A DNA stretch of 64,000 nt from Candidatus Devosia phytovorans (GTDB lineage Bacteria > Pseudomonadota > Alphaproteobacteria > Rhizobiales > Devosiaceae), in contig CP119312.1 in the NCBI GenBank assembly GCA_029202405.1, forward strand, positions 501,001 through 565,000, written 5' to 3'. Position numbers and translations under genes: made by a program. This document shows, piece by piece, positions 39,297-48,450 of the stretch. Numbering within the stretch: the first letter of the stretch is position 1; every line of letters starts with the position of its first letter. The notes under the pieces are model-generated. The model was not told the DNA's origin. It did no database searches and saw only the letters and a list, made by a program, of their open reading frames with translations.

Positions 39297-40343
39297 ATGA
39301 GCAAAGTCCGCGCCCTCGTTCTCGAACGCCAGCATGAGTTGGCGCTGCGCGACATCGAGCTTCCCATGGATGTCGGGCCGGGCATGGTCAGAATCGCCAT
39401 CCACACCGTGGGCGTCTGCGGCTCGGACGTGCACTACTATACCCACGGCAAGATCGGCCCCTTCGTGGTCAATGCGCCGATGGTTTTGGGCCACGAGGCT
39501 GCCGGCACGGTGGTCGAGCTGGGCGAGGGCGTAACCCATCTCAAGGTCGGCGACCGCGTCTGCATGGAGCCGGGCATTCCCGATCCCAATTCGCGCGCCA
39601 GCCGGCTCGGCATGTATAATGTCGATCCCGCCGTCAGCTTCTGGGCCACCCCGCCGGTGCATGGCGTGCTGACGCCTGAGGTGGTGCATCCGGCCAATTA
39701 CACCTTCAGGCTGCCCGACAACGTGAGCTTTGCAGAAGGCGCCATGGTCGAGCCTTTCGCGGTGGGCATGCAGGCGGCGACCAAGGCAAAGATCACACCC
39801 GGCGATACGGCCGTGGTGCTGGGTGCCGGGCCGATCGGCACCATGGTGGCGCTGGCCGCCCTGGCCGGCGGTTGTGCCCGCGTCATTGTCGGTGATCTGG
39901 CCCAGCCCAAGCTCGATATCGCCGGCCAGTATCAGGGCATCATTCCAGTCAATATTCGCGAGAAGAACATTGCCGAGGAGGTTGCCCGGCTGACCGATGG
40001 CTGGGGCGCCGACGTCGTGTTCGAATGCTCGGGCTCGCCGCATGCCTGGAAGACCATCATGGACCTGCCGCGTCCGGGCGGCTGCATCGTTGCTGTCGGC
40101 CTGCCGGTCGAACCGGTGGCAGTGGATATTTCCAGCGCTTCGGTCAAGGAGGTGCGGATCGAGAATGTCTTCCGCTATGCCCATCAGTATGACCGCGCCA
40201 TCGCCCTGATCGCCTCGGGCAAGGTCGATCTCAAGCCGCTGATTTCCGAGACTTTTGCCTTTGAGGACTCCAAGGCGGCCTTCGATCGCGCGGTGGAGGC
40301 AAGGCCGACCGATGTGAAGCTGCAGATCAGGGTGGCGGGATAG
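39297..40343 (+). CDS. Zinc-dependent sugar-alcohol dehydrogenase (xylitol/sorbitol type)
   Basis: A 348-residue medium-chain dehydrogenase, NAD-dependent oxidation of a polyol such as xylitol or sorbitol to a ketose. The catalytic zinc ligands are in [18 protein letters not shown] and MVEPFAV; the structural-zinc cysteines are absent, as in sorbitol dehydrogenases ([18 protein letters not shown]). The nucleotide-binding motif is [20 protein letters not shown] precedes the ATG. An SDR follows after BIME copy 3, so both may act on the same sugar-alcohol route, but no transporter is nearby. Confidence 0.9.
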   Translation: MSKVRALVLERQHELALRDIELPMDVGPGMVRIAIHTVGVCGSDVHYYTHGKIGPFVVNAPMVLGHEAAGTVVELGEGVTHLKVGDRVCMEPGIPDPNSRASRLGMYNVDPAVSFWATPPVHGVLTPEVVHPANYTFRLPDNVSFAEGAMVEPFAVGMQAATKAKITPGDTAVVLGAGPIGTMVALAALAGGCARVIVGDLAQPKLDIAGQYQGIIPVNIREKNIAEEVARLTDGWGADVVFECSGSPHAWKTIMDLPRPGGCIVAVGLPVEPVAVDISSASVKEVRIENVFRYAHQYDRAIALIASGKVDLKPLISETFAFEDSKAAFDRAVEARPTDVKLQIRVAG

Positions 40344-40476
40344 TGCCGCGCCCTCGTGGTTCGAGGCTCGGCAAGGGCCTCGCACCTCACCATGAGGGCT
40401 ACTGAGAACGCGATTTTCCAACAGTCCTCATGGTGAGGCGGGAGCGCAGCGACCCTCGAACCAGGTGGGCGTGGCA
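40344..40476. repeat. BIME-like composite palindrome, copy 3 (degenerate right arm)
   Basis: The left unit begins GCCGCGCCCTCGTGGTTC with an extra G in the loop, and the inner arms carry one mismatch (AGTCCTCATGG). The right outer arm has decayed to CCTCGAACCAGGTGGGCG. It is the only copy between co-directional genes, and is transcribed with them or ends the first transcript. Confidence 0.85.
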
Positions 40477-40488
40477 GGGAGCAGGCAA

Positions 40489-41274
40489 ATGGATCTCAAT
40501 CTACGCGACAAGGTGGCCGTCATCACTGGCGGCACGGTGGGCATTGGCCTCGCCATTGCCGAGGGCCTCGCGGCGGAAGGCGCCAATCTGGTGCTGGTCG
40601 GGCGCAACAGGGAGCGCACCGATGACGCGGCGGCACAGGTCGCAGACAAGCACGGCGTCATCGCCATGGGCATATCCGCCGACGTGGCCACGGCCGAAGG
40701 CTGCGATGCGGTGATCAAGGGCGCGACCAAGGGTTTTGGCGGGGTCGATATCCTGATCAACAATGCCGGGACGGGGTCCAACGAAACCATTGCCGAGGCC
40801 GACGATGCCAAATGGCAGTATTACTGGGACCTCCATGTCATGGCCGCGGTGCGGCTGGCGCGGGGGCTGGTCCCGTCGATGAAAAACCGCGGCGGAGGCG
40901 TCGTGTTGCACAATGCGTCGATCTGCGCCGTGCAGCCACTCTGGTACGAGCCGATCTACAATACGACCAAGGCGGCGCTGATGATGTTTTCCAAGACGCT
41001 GGCCAATGAGGTGGTGGGCGACAATATCCGGGTCAACACGGTCAATCCGGGACTGGTGCTGACGCCGGACTGGATCAAGACGGCGAAACAGATTGCCGAC
41101 GAGGATGGCTGGCAGGCCCATCTCCAGGGCGTAGCCGACGAGGCGGGCGGCATGAAGCGCTTCGCGACGCCGGAAGAGCTGGCGAACTTTTTCGTCTTCC
41201 TGTGTTCCGACAAGGCGAGCTATTCCACCGGCTCCACCTATTTCGTCGATGGCGGATGGTTGAAGACGGTTTGA
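40489..41274 (+). CDS. SDR family oxidoreductase
   Basis: A 261-residue short-chain dehydrogenase. Rossmann motif TGGTVGIGLAIAEGL, then LINNAGTGSNETI, the catalytic Ser in LHNASICAVQP and the YxxxK pair in IYNTTKAALMMFSK. The C-terminal SYSTGSTYFVDGGW is the usual family end. A purine-rich stretch (GGGAGCAGG) that begins at the edge of BIME copy 3 provides the ribosome site. The stop overlaps the start of the DUF429 gene. The substrate is unknown; an oxoacyl or keto-sugar is possible. Confidence 0.9.
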   Translation: MDLNLRDKVAVITGGTVGIGLAIAEGLAAEGANLVLVGRNRERTDDAAAQVADKHGVIAMGISADVATAEGCDAVIKGATKGFGGVDILINNAGTGSNETIAEADDAKWQYYWDLHVMAAVRLARGLVPSMKNRGGGVVLHNASICAVQPLWYEPIYNTTKAALMMFSKTLANEVVGDNIRVNTVNPGLVLTPDWIKTAKQIADEDGWQAHLQGVADEAGGMKRFATPEELANFFVFLCSDKASYSTGSTYFVDGGWLKTV

Positions 41275-42095
41275 TGCTGCCGCTGTCCGGATCAGTGCTG
41301 GGAATAGACGTCGGGACATCGCTGTCTCGGCGCTCGACTGGCATATGCCGGCTGACGTGGACAGCCGACACGGTCGTTTGGCGCATTGAGCGCTGCACAG
41401 CCGAACCGTTGGAGAGGGCGAGCACCGTTGCCCGGGTCGCAGGCGGTCATAGCATGTTAGCGGCCGCCATAGATGGCCCGTTGGTGCCTGGGCTTGGATT
41501 GCATGGGCGATATCGCTCCGCAGAGCAAATGCTGACGCTTCGCATAGCCAAGCAGATCGGCAAACCCGGGCAGTCGAGCACCAAGGTGGGCAGAAACCTC
41601 AACAGTGCTGCGAATGACTGTGCTCTTGATGCCTTGGCACAGGGCACGATCGCACCATCGGTTCACGCTACGGCTATCCACCCAGCCTCCATTGTCGAAG
41701 CATTTCCCTCGTCTTTTTTGGGCTTGCTGCTGGGCAACCCTGCAGCAGTACCGGCAACGCGGCACGATCGATCAGATCGCTTCTATGCCTTTTTGGCCGA
41801 AGGTGGTCAGCTTGGTGCGCTCGTTGCCTCGCAGTTGCCGGGGCGCCGCTGCGCTGTGTCGCTCCGCAATGTGAAAAATCACGACGACCGTGCTTCCCTC
41901 GTATGCGCTTTGACCGCGCTTTGTCTTGCATCAGGGGACTATTCCGCTGTTGGGAACGATAGCGATGGTTGGATCATCTTGCCCCCGCTGCGATTTATCG
42001 CGCCATGGGCAATTCCAGCACTTCGTGCCAACGAAGATGGCAACCTCAGGGGCCGCTTCGTTTCCTGGAACCATGGCAGGCAGCTAGTGTTGTGA
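41274..42095 (+). CDS. DUF429 family protein (predicted RNase H-like fold)
   Basis: A 273-residue protein of unknown function. It has the DUF429 landmarks SVLGIDVGTSLSRR at the start, AAAIDGPLVPG, the ATAIHPASIVEAFPSSFLGLLL stretch, HDDRASLVCALTALCLA and DGWIILPP near the end; acidic residues in these places suggest an RNase H-like nuclease or ATPase fold (inference). Its ATG lies in the SDR stop (TGATG), so translation is coupled. Base composition and codon choice look less GC-rich than neighbouring genes, which hints at recent acquisition. No family function was recognised. Confidence 0.8.
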   Translation: MLPLSGSVLGIDVGTSLSRRSTGICRLTWTADTVVWRIERCTAEPLERASTVARVAGGHSMLAAAIDGPLVPGLGLHGRYRSAEQMLTLRIAKQIGKPGQSSTKVGRNLNSAANDCALDALAQGTIAPSVHATAIHPASIVEAFPSSFLGLLLGNPAAVPATRHDRSDRFYAFLAEGGQLGALVASQLPGRRCAVSLRNVKNHDDRASLVCALTALCLASGDYSAVGNDSDGWIILPPLRFIAPWAIPALRANEDGNLRGRFVSWNHGRQLVL

Positions 42096-42126
42096 CTTCA
42101 GCGTCACAAATCCCGGAAATACCGCC

Positions 42127-42636
42127 ATGGATATCGGCAACGAATTCGGTTTCGTTCAGACCTATCTTCCCCAGCATATCATCGCCATTCGCCTGCTGAT
42201 CGCGGCGGTGCTGGGCGCGATGATCGGCTTCGAACGGGAGTTCAATACGGCCGAGGCCGGGTTGCGCACGCATATCCTGATCTCGGTTGCCGCGGCGCTG
42301 TTCACCATCCTCGCCTTCGAGATCTACCACACCATAGAGCCAGGTGGCGCCAATGGGCCGCAGGCCGACCCGATCCGTGCCGTGGAAGCGGTGACCGCCG
42401 GCATTGCCTTTCTGGGCGCGGGCGCGATTTTTCGCGCCGGCAGGAGCGTGCAGGGGCTGACGACGGGCGCGGGCATGTGGCTGGCGGGTGCCGTCGGTGT
42501 TTCGGCGGCGCTGGGCTATTATTTCATCGCGCTGGGCACGGCGATCCTGGCCGTGGTTGTCCTGGCCGCGCTGCGCGCTTTTGCGCATAATGTCGTCGAT
42601 CAGCAGAAGACCAAGCCGGATGCCGACGCCCGATAG
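42127..42636 (+). CDS. MgtC/SapB family membrane protein
   Basis: A 169-residue inner-membrane protein with four to five helices. It contains the family core LLIAAVLGAMIGFEREF, the AGLRTHILISVAAALFTI pattern, and AGIAFLGAGAIFRAGRSVQGLTTGAGMWLAGAVG. MgtC proteins act in magnesium limitation and intracellular survival through ATP synthase or transporter effects. The C-terminal cytoplasmic domain is short. It is not adjacent to a magnesium transporter. Confidence 0.9.
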   Translation: MDIGNEFGFVQTYLPQHIIAIRLLIAAVLGAMIGFEREFNTAEAGLRTHILISVAAALFTILAFEIYHTIEPGGANGPQADPIRAVEAVTAGIAFLGAGAIFRAGRSVQGLTTGAGMWLAGAVGVSAALGYYFIALGTAILAVVVLAALRAFAHNVVDQQKTKPDADAR

Positions 42637-42914
42637 CTTTGGCGGCGGTGGGGAGAAGCGGAAAATTCGGCGGCGACGACGAGGGACATACGCGCTGCCA
42701 GTCTGCTTCTCCCCGCTTGCGACCATGACCGGGAGGAATCACGATCGCGCCGGTGCACCGACCCTCTTGGAGTGGGATCTGGCGCTCCGCGACGGCCAAA
42801 ACGGCGTCGCAGATCAGAGTGGCCGGAGGAGCGCCTGGGAATGCAGATCCAGTCCTTGCGGGCTGGGCGTGCAGCGCTCCCCCTGACCTTGGCATGTCGC
42901 CTGTGGACGCAGGG
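42637..42914. other. 278-bp intergenic region without recognised gene
   Basis: GGGGAGAAGC (42647-42660 region) recurs inverted as GCTTCTCCCC near 42709-42720, a weak long-range hairpin that could form a bidirectional terminator with a ~50-base loop. Open frames in both directions lack codon structure or homology that can be recognised. Nothing else is visible. Confidence 0.4.
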
Positions 42915-43349
42915 TTACATGCCAACCGGTGCCGGACGCAGGCTATGCGTCCAGAAACTGAGAAGGCTTGCCGCTTCGCGCCGATAGGCGTCCGAATCGG
43001 CATGCCGCAGAAAGACTGCTGCGGCGCCCGCCTGCAGCAGCGCGTCGCGACTGCTCGGCCTGTCAGAATGGCTCATGGCCACCATGAGGATGCCGGCGCG
43101 ACGGGCCAGCTTGTTGATGTCGCGCAAAAAGTCCGCATTGGCTTCGCTGTGCGACTTGAGGTCCACGACCAGCAGGGCAGGGTGGTCTGCCTGCTCGTCG
43201 GCGAGCAGGGACACCAGGTCCTGCTGCCCGGCGATCGCGCCGTCAAACCAGCGCAGGGGTGGTGATCCCAGGGCTTTGAGGGTTCGCATCAGCAAGGCTG
43301 CCGATTGCGGATCATCGTCCACCAGCGCCATGTAGGGCGCCCTGTTCAT
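42915..43349 (-). CDS. Receiver-like (response regulator) protein with atypical active site
   Basis: A 144-residue single-domain protein. YMALVDDDPQSAALLMRTL gives the acidic pair, LLVVDLKSH supplies a candidate phospho-acceptor Asp, and ILMVAMSHSD gives the Thr/Ser switch. The usual Lys near the end is replaced (AAAVFLRHAD), so it may be a pseudo-receiver. There is no output domain. The start is uncertain: ATG 43349 puts the receiver at the N-terminus, ATG 43424 would add 25 residues. It is divergent from a TM-TPR regulator gene at 43633, with which it may form a signalling pair. Confidence 0.65.
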   Translation of the reverse strand: MNRAPYMALVDDDPQSAALLMRTLKALGSPPLRWFDGAIAGQQDLVSLLADEQADHPALLVVDLKSHSEANADFLRDINKLARRAGILMVAMSHSDRPSSRDALLQAGAAAVFLRHADSDAYRREAASLLSFWTHSLRPAPVGM

Positions 43350-43632
43350 GTCGTCGTTCAATGCAAACCCCGCCGGATCGCCAAAGGCGGCCCGAGCCGC
43401 AACAGCAGATGCCTGGCCCGTCATCGGACGGTCAGGGTCCACCCAGATACGCAAACCGATTGCCGCCGCAGGGCACCGACCGGAGGTGACATTGTCGGGC
43501 CAGAGACGCCGACCGGCGCCCTATGCGGCAAAAGCTGTCCGCGGGACAGGCTAACTGGGGTAATGACGGGTAAGCCGCGCTTGCGTTTTACATGTAAAGC
43601 GTCACAATTCGCCGCGTTGCGGAGGACTGACG

Positions 43633-45375
43633 GTGGCACGAGAGGCGCCACAGCGAGAAGCGATCATGCAGGCACTTGAGCAATTGCTCATGTGGCCAGA
43701 AATTGCACGCTCTCCGCAACTTGGCAAGTTCCTCGATTATATTGTGCAGCGCACGCTGGTGGGCGACGAACAGGCCATCAAGGCCTATTCCATTGCTGTT
43801 GACGTGTTCGGTCGGGGCGAAGACTTCGATCCGCAAAGTGATCCGATCGTCCGGGTGCAGGCGCGCCGCCTGCGCAGCCTGATCGACGACTACTATCGCG
43901 GGCCCGGCGCCAATGATGCCTTGCAGATCCGTCTGCCAACCGGTCGCTATATCCCCGAATTCGTCGCCGGCAGCGAAAGCGCACCTGCCGTGCCCGATGC
44001 CGACGCAGGGCCGGGGCCGACCGGTATGCGGCCCGGGGCGCCGGTACAATCCAAGTCAACGCCCCGCTACCTGCTCGGTGGCATTGTCGGTGCCATTGTT
44101 CTGGGTGTCGTGGCACTGGTGCTGTTTGTGCCGCGTCAGCGCGGTGATGACGCGGGCGCAGGCCTGATGGACCGCCCGGTCATCGGTATCGTGGAATTCC
44201 AGAACCTTGTCATCGATACGGCTCGACCACCTCAGGTTGCGGGCCTCGCCATCGAACTGGTGACCGATCTCGAACAGTTTGAAAATCTGAGGGTGCTCTA
44301 TCGCAGCGGCGCCGAAGCGGACGTAGGGACCAATGGTGCTCCGCTGGACGACTTCGTCCTGACCGGCATCGTGCGGCAGGACGGGGACCAAGTCCAATAT
44401 AGCGCCATTCTGACCGATACTCACAGCGGCGCCGTGGTGTGGGACCAGACATTGACGGTGCCGCAGGCCGAGGCGGCCCAGCAGAGCGTGCTCGATCGCG
44501 TGTCGCTCTCCTTTGGCCTGGTGCTGGGCAGTCCGCGCGGACCATTGCATGCCGCCGCCCGGCAGCTGATGGCCACGGCATCACCCGTCGACAATGTCAC
44601 GCTCTACCTCTGCCGCGTGCTGTTTGATCGCTATCGCGAAACCGGCAGCAGTACCGATGCGCAAGGTGCCCGGGCCTGTTTTGATGCTCTGCCCGAGGTC
44701 GACAAGCAGGATGCGATCGCCTTGGCGGCGCAGGCCAGCCTGATGGCGGAAGGGGGGGATGGTTCGGCGGAGACCGCTGTACCCCAGGCCGACCGGGTCC
44801 GGCAGGCGCAGATCAATCTGAACCGGGCACTTGCCGATGATCCGATCAGCGGTTTCATCTGGGAGCAGCAGGCGCGGCTGCACGCCGGGCAGGGCAATTT
44901 GCCTCTGGCACGCGCCGACTATGCCTCGTCGGTTCAGCTCAATGCTGCCAATGCCGATGCCCTGGCAGGTTTTGCGCTGATCCTGGCCCTGAGCGGCGGG
45001 CTCGACCAGGCCGAGCTCATGGCGCGCAATGCGGCCGAGCATTCGCCTCAACCGCCACCCTGGTACTTCGCCGTGCCAACGCTGTTGTCGCTGCGCGACG
45101 GCAACTATGCCGCTGCGGTCGAGAGCGCCGAACTTTACGCGCAGGCCGACCGGGAACTGGGTCCGGTGCTGGCCATCATGGCGGCGCAGCAGGCCGGCAA
45201 TGGCGATGTGGTCAATCGCTACCTGCCCGAAGTGCTCGAGGTCGCCAGCTTCCGCGCCAAGGGCGTGCTGCCGCGCCTGCGCGAGCGGATCAGCGACGAT
45301 GGCCTGATCGACTCCATCCGCGGCTCACTGACCGAGGCCGGCGTGCCCTGGGCGGCCCTCACACGCGGCTTCTAG
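43633..45375 (+). CDS. Membrane regulator with adenylate-cyclase-like N-terminal domain and TPR repeats
   Basis: A 580-residue protein. Residues ~10-110 form a domain (PQLGKFLDYIVQRTLVG..IKAYSIAVDVFGR..DFDPQSDPIVRVQARRLRSLIDDYY) typical of the N-terminus of many alphaproteobacterial adenylate-cyclase-like and TPR membrane proteins. A single helix follows at about 146-167, then a TolB/FlgO-like part (VIGIVEFQNLVIDT, FVLTGIVRQDGDQVQYSAILTDTHSGAVVWDQTL), and TPR-like helices in residues ~340-560. No cyclase catalytic domain is present. The start is GTG at 43633 with GGAGGA upstream. It is likely a signal-sensing membrane protein; DNA binding by the N-terminus is possible but not shown. Confidence 0.8.
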   Translation: MAREAPQREAIMQALEQLLMWPEIARSPQLGKFLDYIVQRTLVGDEQAIKAYSIAVDVFGRGEDFDPQSDPIVRVQARRLRSLIDDYYRGPGANDALQIRLPTGRYIPEFVAGSESAPAVPDADAGPGPTGMRPGAPVQSKSTPRYLLGGIVGAIVLGVVALVLFVPRQRGDDAGAGLMDRPVIGIVEFQNLVIDTARPPQVAGLAIELVTDLEQFENLRVLYRSGAEADVGTNGAPLDDFVLTGIVRQDGDQVQYSAILTDTHSGAVVWDQTLTVPQAEAAQQSVLDRVSLSFGLVLGSPRGPLHAAARQLMATASPVDNVTLYLCRVLFDRYRETGSSTDAQGARACFDALPEVDKQDAIALAAQASLMAEGGDGSAETAVPQADRVRQAQINLNRALADDPISGFIWEQQARLHAGQGNLPLARADYASSVQLNAANADALAGFALILALSGGLDQAELMARNAAEHSPQPPPWYFAVPTLLSLRDGNYAAAVESAELYAQADRELGPVLAIMAAQQAGNGDVVNRYLPEVLEVASFRAKGVLPRLRERISDDGLIDSIRGSLTEAGVPWAALTRGF

Positions 45376-45704
45376 TGGGTGGAAGACTGGGAGAAGAGGT
45401 TGATCACCAGCACACCCGCCAGGATCAGGCCGATGCCGATCAGCGCCGGTGCATCCAGCGTCTGGCCATAGGCGAAGAAGGCGATGATCGAGACGAGGAT
45501 AATTCCCACGCCCGACCAGATGGCATAGCCGATGCCGACGGGGATGGTCTGCAGGGCCAGCGAGAAGAAGTAGAAGGTGATGCCATAGCCCACCACCACG
45601 ACGATCGTCGGCACCAATTGGGTGAAGCCGGCCGAAGCGCGCAGAAAGCTCGTGGCGATGACTTCGCCGACAATGGCGATCGCAAGGTAGGCAAGGCCGT
45701 TCAT
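45372..45704 (-). CDS. SMR family multidrug efflux transporter (EmrE/QacE-like)
   Basis: A 110-residue four-helix inner-membrane protein. The essential glutamate is in helix 1 (AIVGEVIATSFLRAS), with the conserved GYGITFYFFSLALQTIPVGIGYAIWSGVG of helices 2-3 and the Trp in that segment. The ATG overlaps the MurD2 stop (ATGA) and it ends by sharing CTAG with the converging TPR gene. Location behind two cell-wall genes may only reflect operon packing, or might indicate export linked to peptidoglycan stress. Confidence 0.92.
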   Translation of the reverse strand: MNGLAYLAIAIVGEVIATSFLRASAGFTQLVPTIVVVVGYGITFYFFSLALQTIPVGIGYAIWSGVGIILVSIIAFFAYGQTLDAPALIGIGLILAGVLVINLFSQSSTH

Positions 45705-47002
45705 TTTTGCTCCGGGGCAAAGATCGCTTCGGCGAGTTCGACAAAGCGTCGGCCGCGTTCCTCGAAATTCTTGAACTGGTTGTAGCTCGGCGCACCTGGC
45801 GAGAGGATGACAGTGTCGAAGTTTTGCGCCTGCTGTTTCAGCGCGAGCATCGCCGCTTCCAGATCGGGCTCTTCGAGCACGACAATGCTCGAACTGGCCG
45901 CGCGCGCGGCCTTGGCGAGGCGCGAACCGGTCACGGGCAGACAGATCAGGGTAGATACCAAGAAGTCGTCAAGCATGCTTGCGAGTTCGGTATAGTCCTG
46001 TTCGCGCTCGTGTCCGCCCCCGATCAGCGCGATGCGATGCCCGCCATAGGCCGCGAGCGCCGCCTTGGTGGCTTCGGGCGTGGTCGAGATCGAGTCATTG
46101 ACGAAGAGTTTTTGCCCAAAACGATGCTCTTCGAGGCGATGCGGCAGGGGTACGAAGGCGGCGATACCGCGCAGCACGCCGTCGAGATTTGCCCCTGCTG
46201 CCAATGAGATACGGGCGGCCAGGCGGGCATTGTCGAGGTTATGCGCGCCCTTGAGACGGGAGCCGAGCACCGCCTTGTCCACCGCCTTCTGCTCGTCGGG
46301 AGTCAGGTCGCGGATCAGCCGCCGATGGTCGCGCACCGCCATGGCCACCAGTGCATTGCCCTGCGCCGCCGCCCCCAGCGCTACCGGAAAGCCACCATCG
46401 CGATCGATCAGATGCAACTTGTCCTTATAGTAGCGTTCGACCGAGCCATGCCAGTCGACATGCTCGGGGTAAAGGTTTGTCACTGCTGCAATATCTGGCA
46501 GGAAATTCATGTCTGCCGTCTGGTAGCTCGACAGCTCGAAGATCACCACGGCATGCCGATCGGCGATTTCCAGCGGGGCCAGACCGACGTTTCCAGCCAG
46601 CCCCGCATCAACACCGGAGCGGGTGAGCATGAGGTGGACGAGGGTCGCGGTGGTCGATTTGCCCTTGGTGCCGGTGATGGCGATCACCGTGCGCCCCATA
46701 CGATATGTGGCGCCCCAGAGGTTTAGGTTCGATGTCGTAGGGATGCCGGCATCACGGGCGATGTCGAAAATGGGCTTGTAGCGCGACACGCCCGGGCTTT
46801 TGACGATCAGGCCGAAGCGATGGGCATGAATGGCATCGGGCAGATCGGCGGGATGAATTACTTCGGCATCCGAAATAATTGCTTCGCCGCTGTCGACCGT
46901 TACGAAAACCTGCAGATCTGGTTGTCGCGCCTTGAGAAATGCCCGGGTTGAATTGGCCTCTCGGCCGGCGCCATAGAGCAGGATGGGCTCTTCAAACCGC
47001 AT
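45701..47002 (-). CDS. murD2: MurD-like ligase, probable UDP-MurNAc-L-Ala--L-Glu ligase (MurD2)
   Basis: A 433-residue Mur ligase. The ATP-binding motif ITGTKGKSTTATL is at about residue 110, followed by VIFELSSYQTADM, VTNLYPEHVDWHGSVERYYKDK and NDSISTTPEATKAAL, the usual Mur landmarks. It overlaps the MurL-like epimerase gene by 11 bases. In the known MurD2-MurL route of Xanthomonas, MurD2 attaches L-Glu to UDP-MurNAc-L-Ala and MurL inverts it to D-Glu, replacing MurI racemase. The specificity is inferred from the pairing, not from a residue. Confidence 0.85.
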   Translation of the reverse strand: MRFEEPILLYGAGREANSTRAFLKARQPDLQVFVTVDSGEAIISDAEVIHPADLPDAIHAHRFGLIVKSPGVSRYKPIFDIARDAGIPTTSNLNLWGATYRMGRTVIAITGTKGKSTTATLVHLMLTRSGVDAGLAGNVGLAPLEIADRHAVVIFELSSYQTADMNFLPDIAAVTNLYPEHVDWHGSVERYYKDKLHLIDRDGGFPVALGAAAQGNALVAMAVRDHRRLIRDLTPDEQKAVDKAVLGSRLKGAHNLDNARLAARISLAAGANLDGVLRGIAAFVPLPHRLEEHRFGQKLFVNDSISTTPEATKAALAAYGGHRIALIGGGHEREQDYTELASMLDDFLVSTLICLPVTGSRLAKAARAASSSIVVLEEPDLEAAMLALKQQAQNFDTVILSPGAPSYNQFKNFEERGRRFVELAEAIFAPEQK

Positions 47003-48335
47003 AGGCGGCCACCTTGGCGGCCATCGCCGGCGGAATATGGTGGTCGTGACTGTCGGTCAGGCACTCGGCCATGGCCAGTTGCAGGGCCGGTTCGCCATAT
47101 TGGGCGAAGAGGTCGGCTTTTACCGCCTTGACCACCGCCGCTTCGTGCCAATCGGCGTGACGCGTCAGGGTGTAAAGGCATGCTGCGGCTTCAAGAATTT
47201 CCCCAACGCATTCCCAGGGTTTCTGTCCGGCGAGGCCAGCCAGTTCGCGGAAGGATGCTTCATTGGCCGGGTTGTCGAGCAGGTTCTTGCCGAAGATCGA
47301 CAGCAGGCGGTCCTTGGCCATGAAGGGCGCGAAAATAAGAAACACGAAATGGCATTTCGGGCATTCGCCGCACCACAGCGGGCCATCATTGCCGGTCAGG
47401 CGGAAGTTCCTGTTGCAGCTCGAAAAAACGCGGTCGAACTTGCTCTCCTGGGTGAAGAGCGAGGCGATGCGGGCTTCCGAATAGGGGCGCAGCAATGAAA
47501 AGTATTTCAACGCGCCGCCGGTGGCATCGCTGAGGATCGAGGCGATCAGCAGTTCGAAGCCAAGCGACTTGGAATATTGGTGATTGGTCTCGCGACCATC
47601 AAATTCAACATTACCCTCGCTGGCCGAACGCTCGTTGCTGAGGACGATCTGGTTGTAGCCAAACAATAAAGCGCAGAGCGAGGCGATCATGGAATTGATC
47701 GCGGTCGAGGGCACATGGCCATTGTAATAGCCGGGCTCCTTGCCGAGCCGGATCATTTCGGCATCCAAGGTCCGCGTCACATAGACCGGCGCGGTGCCGA
47801 TCTTGTCGACCGAAGTCAGGATCGGGCCCTTGGGATTGACGGCAAAGGGCGAAAATTCAATGCCGACATGGGTTAAGAGGTCCACGCTCACCAGCGAATC
47901 CTTGCCGCCACCGATCGGCAGCAGGGTGCGTTCGGGCAGGGCAGGGGCGGGCTTCTTCTCTTCGGCGTCGAGCGGCGCAGTGATCGTCAGTTTTCCGAAG
48001 CGCTGCAGGTTGTTACGCGCGTAGAATTCGCCAAGGCCATTTTCGTAGACGTCGATCGCAAAGGCGCGCTCGGCCTCGGTCAGCGCAATGTCAGGCGCGT
48101 GAATTTCGAACGGTGCCAGCAGTTTGAAATAGCTGACGCCCAGGACAATGGCCGTCAGGTCCAGCAGCTTGGCAAAGCTGGCGCTGCCGGCCATTGCAGC
48201 GTCGGCGCTTTCGGGCAGGCCCAGTGTTTCGACGAAATGCAGGTCGCCCAGGGCATAGCCAAAGCTGGCCTTCCCGGAGGCAGGGTCAAACGTCGGGCGC
48301 TCAATAGAAAACTGTTCGGTCAAGGCTGGGGTCAC
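46992..48335 (-). CDS. murL: UDP-MurNAc-L-Ala-L-Glu epimerase (MurL-like)
   Basis: A 447-residue cytoplasmic enzyme. It has a PP-loop-like ATP site LLPIGGGKDSLVSVDLL at about residues 139-155, the conserved NSMIASLCALLFGYNQIVLSNERSASEGN and a metal-type cysteine set WCGECPKCHFVFL near residue 310, a pattern seen in the MurL family. MurL inverts the terminal L-Glu of UDP-MurNAc-L-Ala-L-Glu using ATP and Mg. It is the first gene of a murL-murD2-SMR operon. The start is GTG at 48335 with no strong ribosome site. Confidence 0.85.
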   Translation of the reverse strand: MTPALTEQFSIERPTFDPASGKASFGYALGDLHFVETLGLPESADAAMAGSASFAKLLDLTAIVLGVSYFKLLAPFEIHAPDIALTEAERAFAIDVYENGLGEFYARNNLQRFGKLTITAPLDAEEKKPAPALPERTLLPIGGGKDSLVSVDLLTHVGIEFSPFAVNPKGPILTSVDKIGTAPVYVTRTLDAEMIRLGKEPGYYNGHVPSTAINSMIASLCALLFGYNQIVLSNERSASEGNVEFDGRETNHQYSKSLGFELLIASILSDATGGALKYFSLLRPYSEARIASLFTQESKFDRVFSSCNRNFRLTGNDGPLWCGECPKCHFVFLIFAPFMAKDRLLSIFGKNLLDNPANEASFRELAGLAGQKPWECVGEILEAAACLYTLTRHADWHEAAVVKAVKADLFAQYGEPALQLAMAECLTDSHDHHIPPAMAAKVAAYAV

Positions 48336-48450
48336 TCGGTGATCTCAAGATCATATAGGTGATTTGCGGACGTGGCGGGAGTGGGGCACTTTGCCTGTCG
48401 AAATTTCCCAAGCCCGTTCGTCGTCCTGATAGCAACAACAGGAGAGTGCA

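Noticed and set aside
42753..43265. 170-codon plus-strand frame overlapping the receiver-like gene
   Set aside because: No domain, Cys/Arg-rich, and it is antisense to a frame with receiver motifs.
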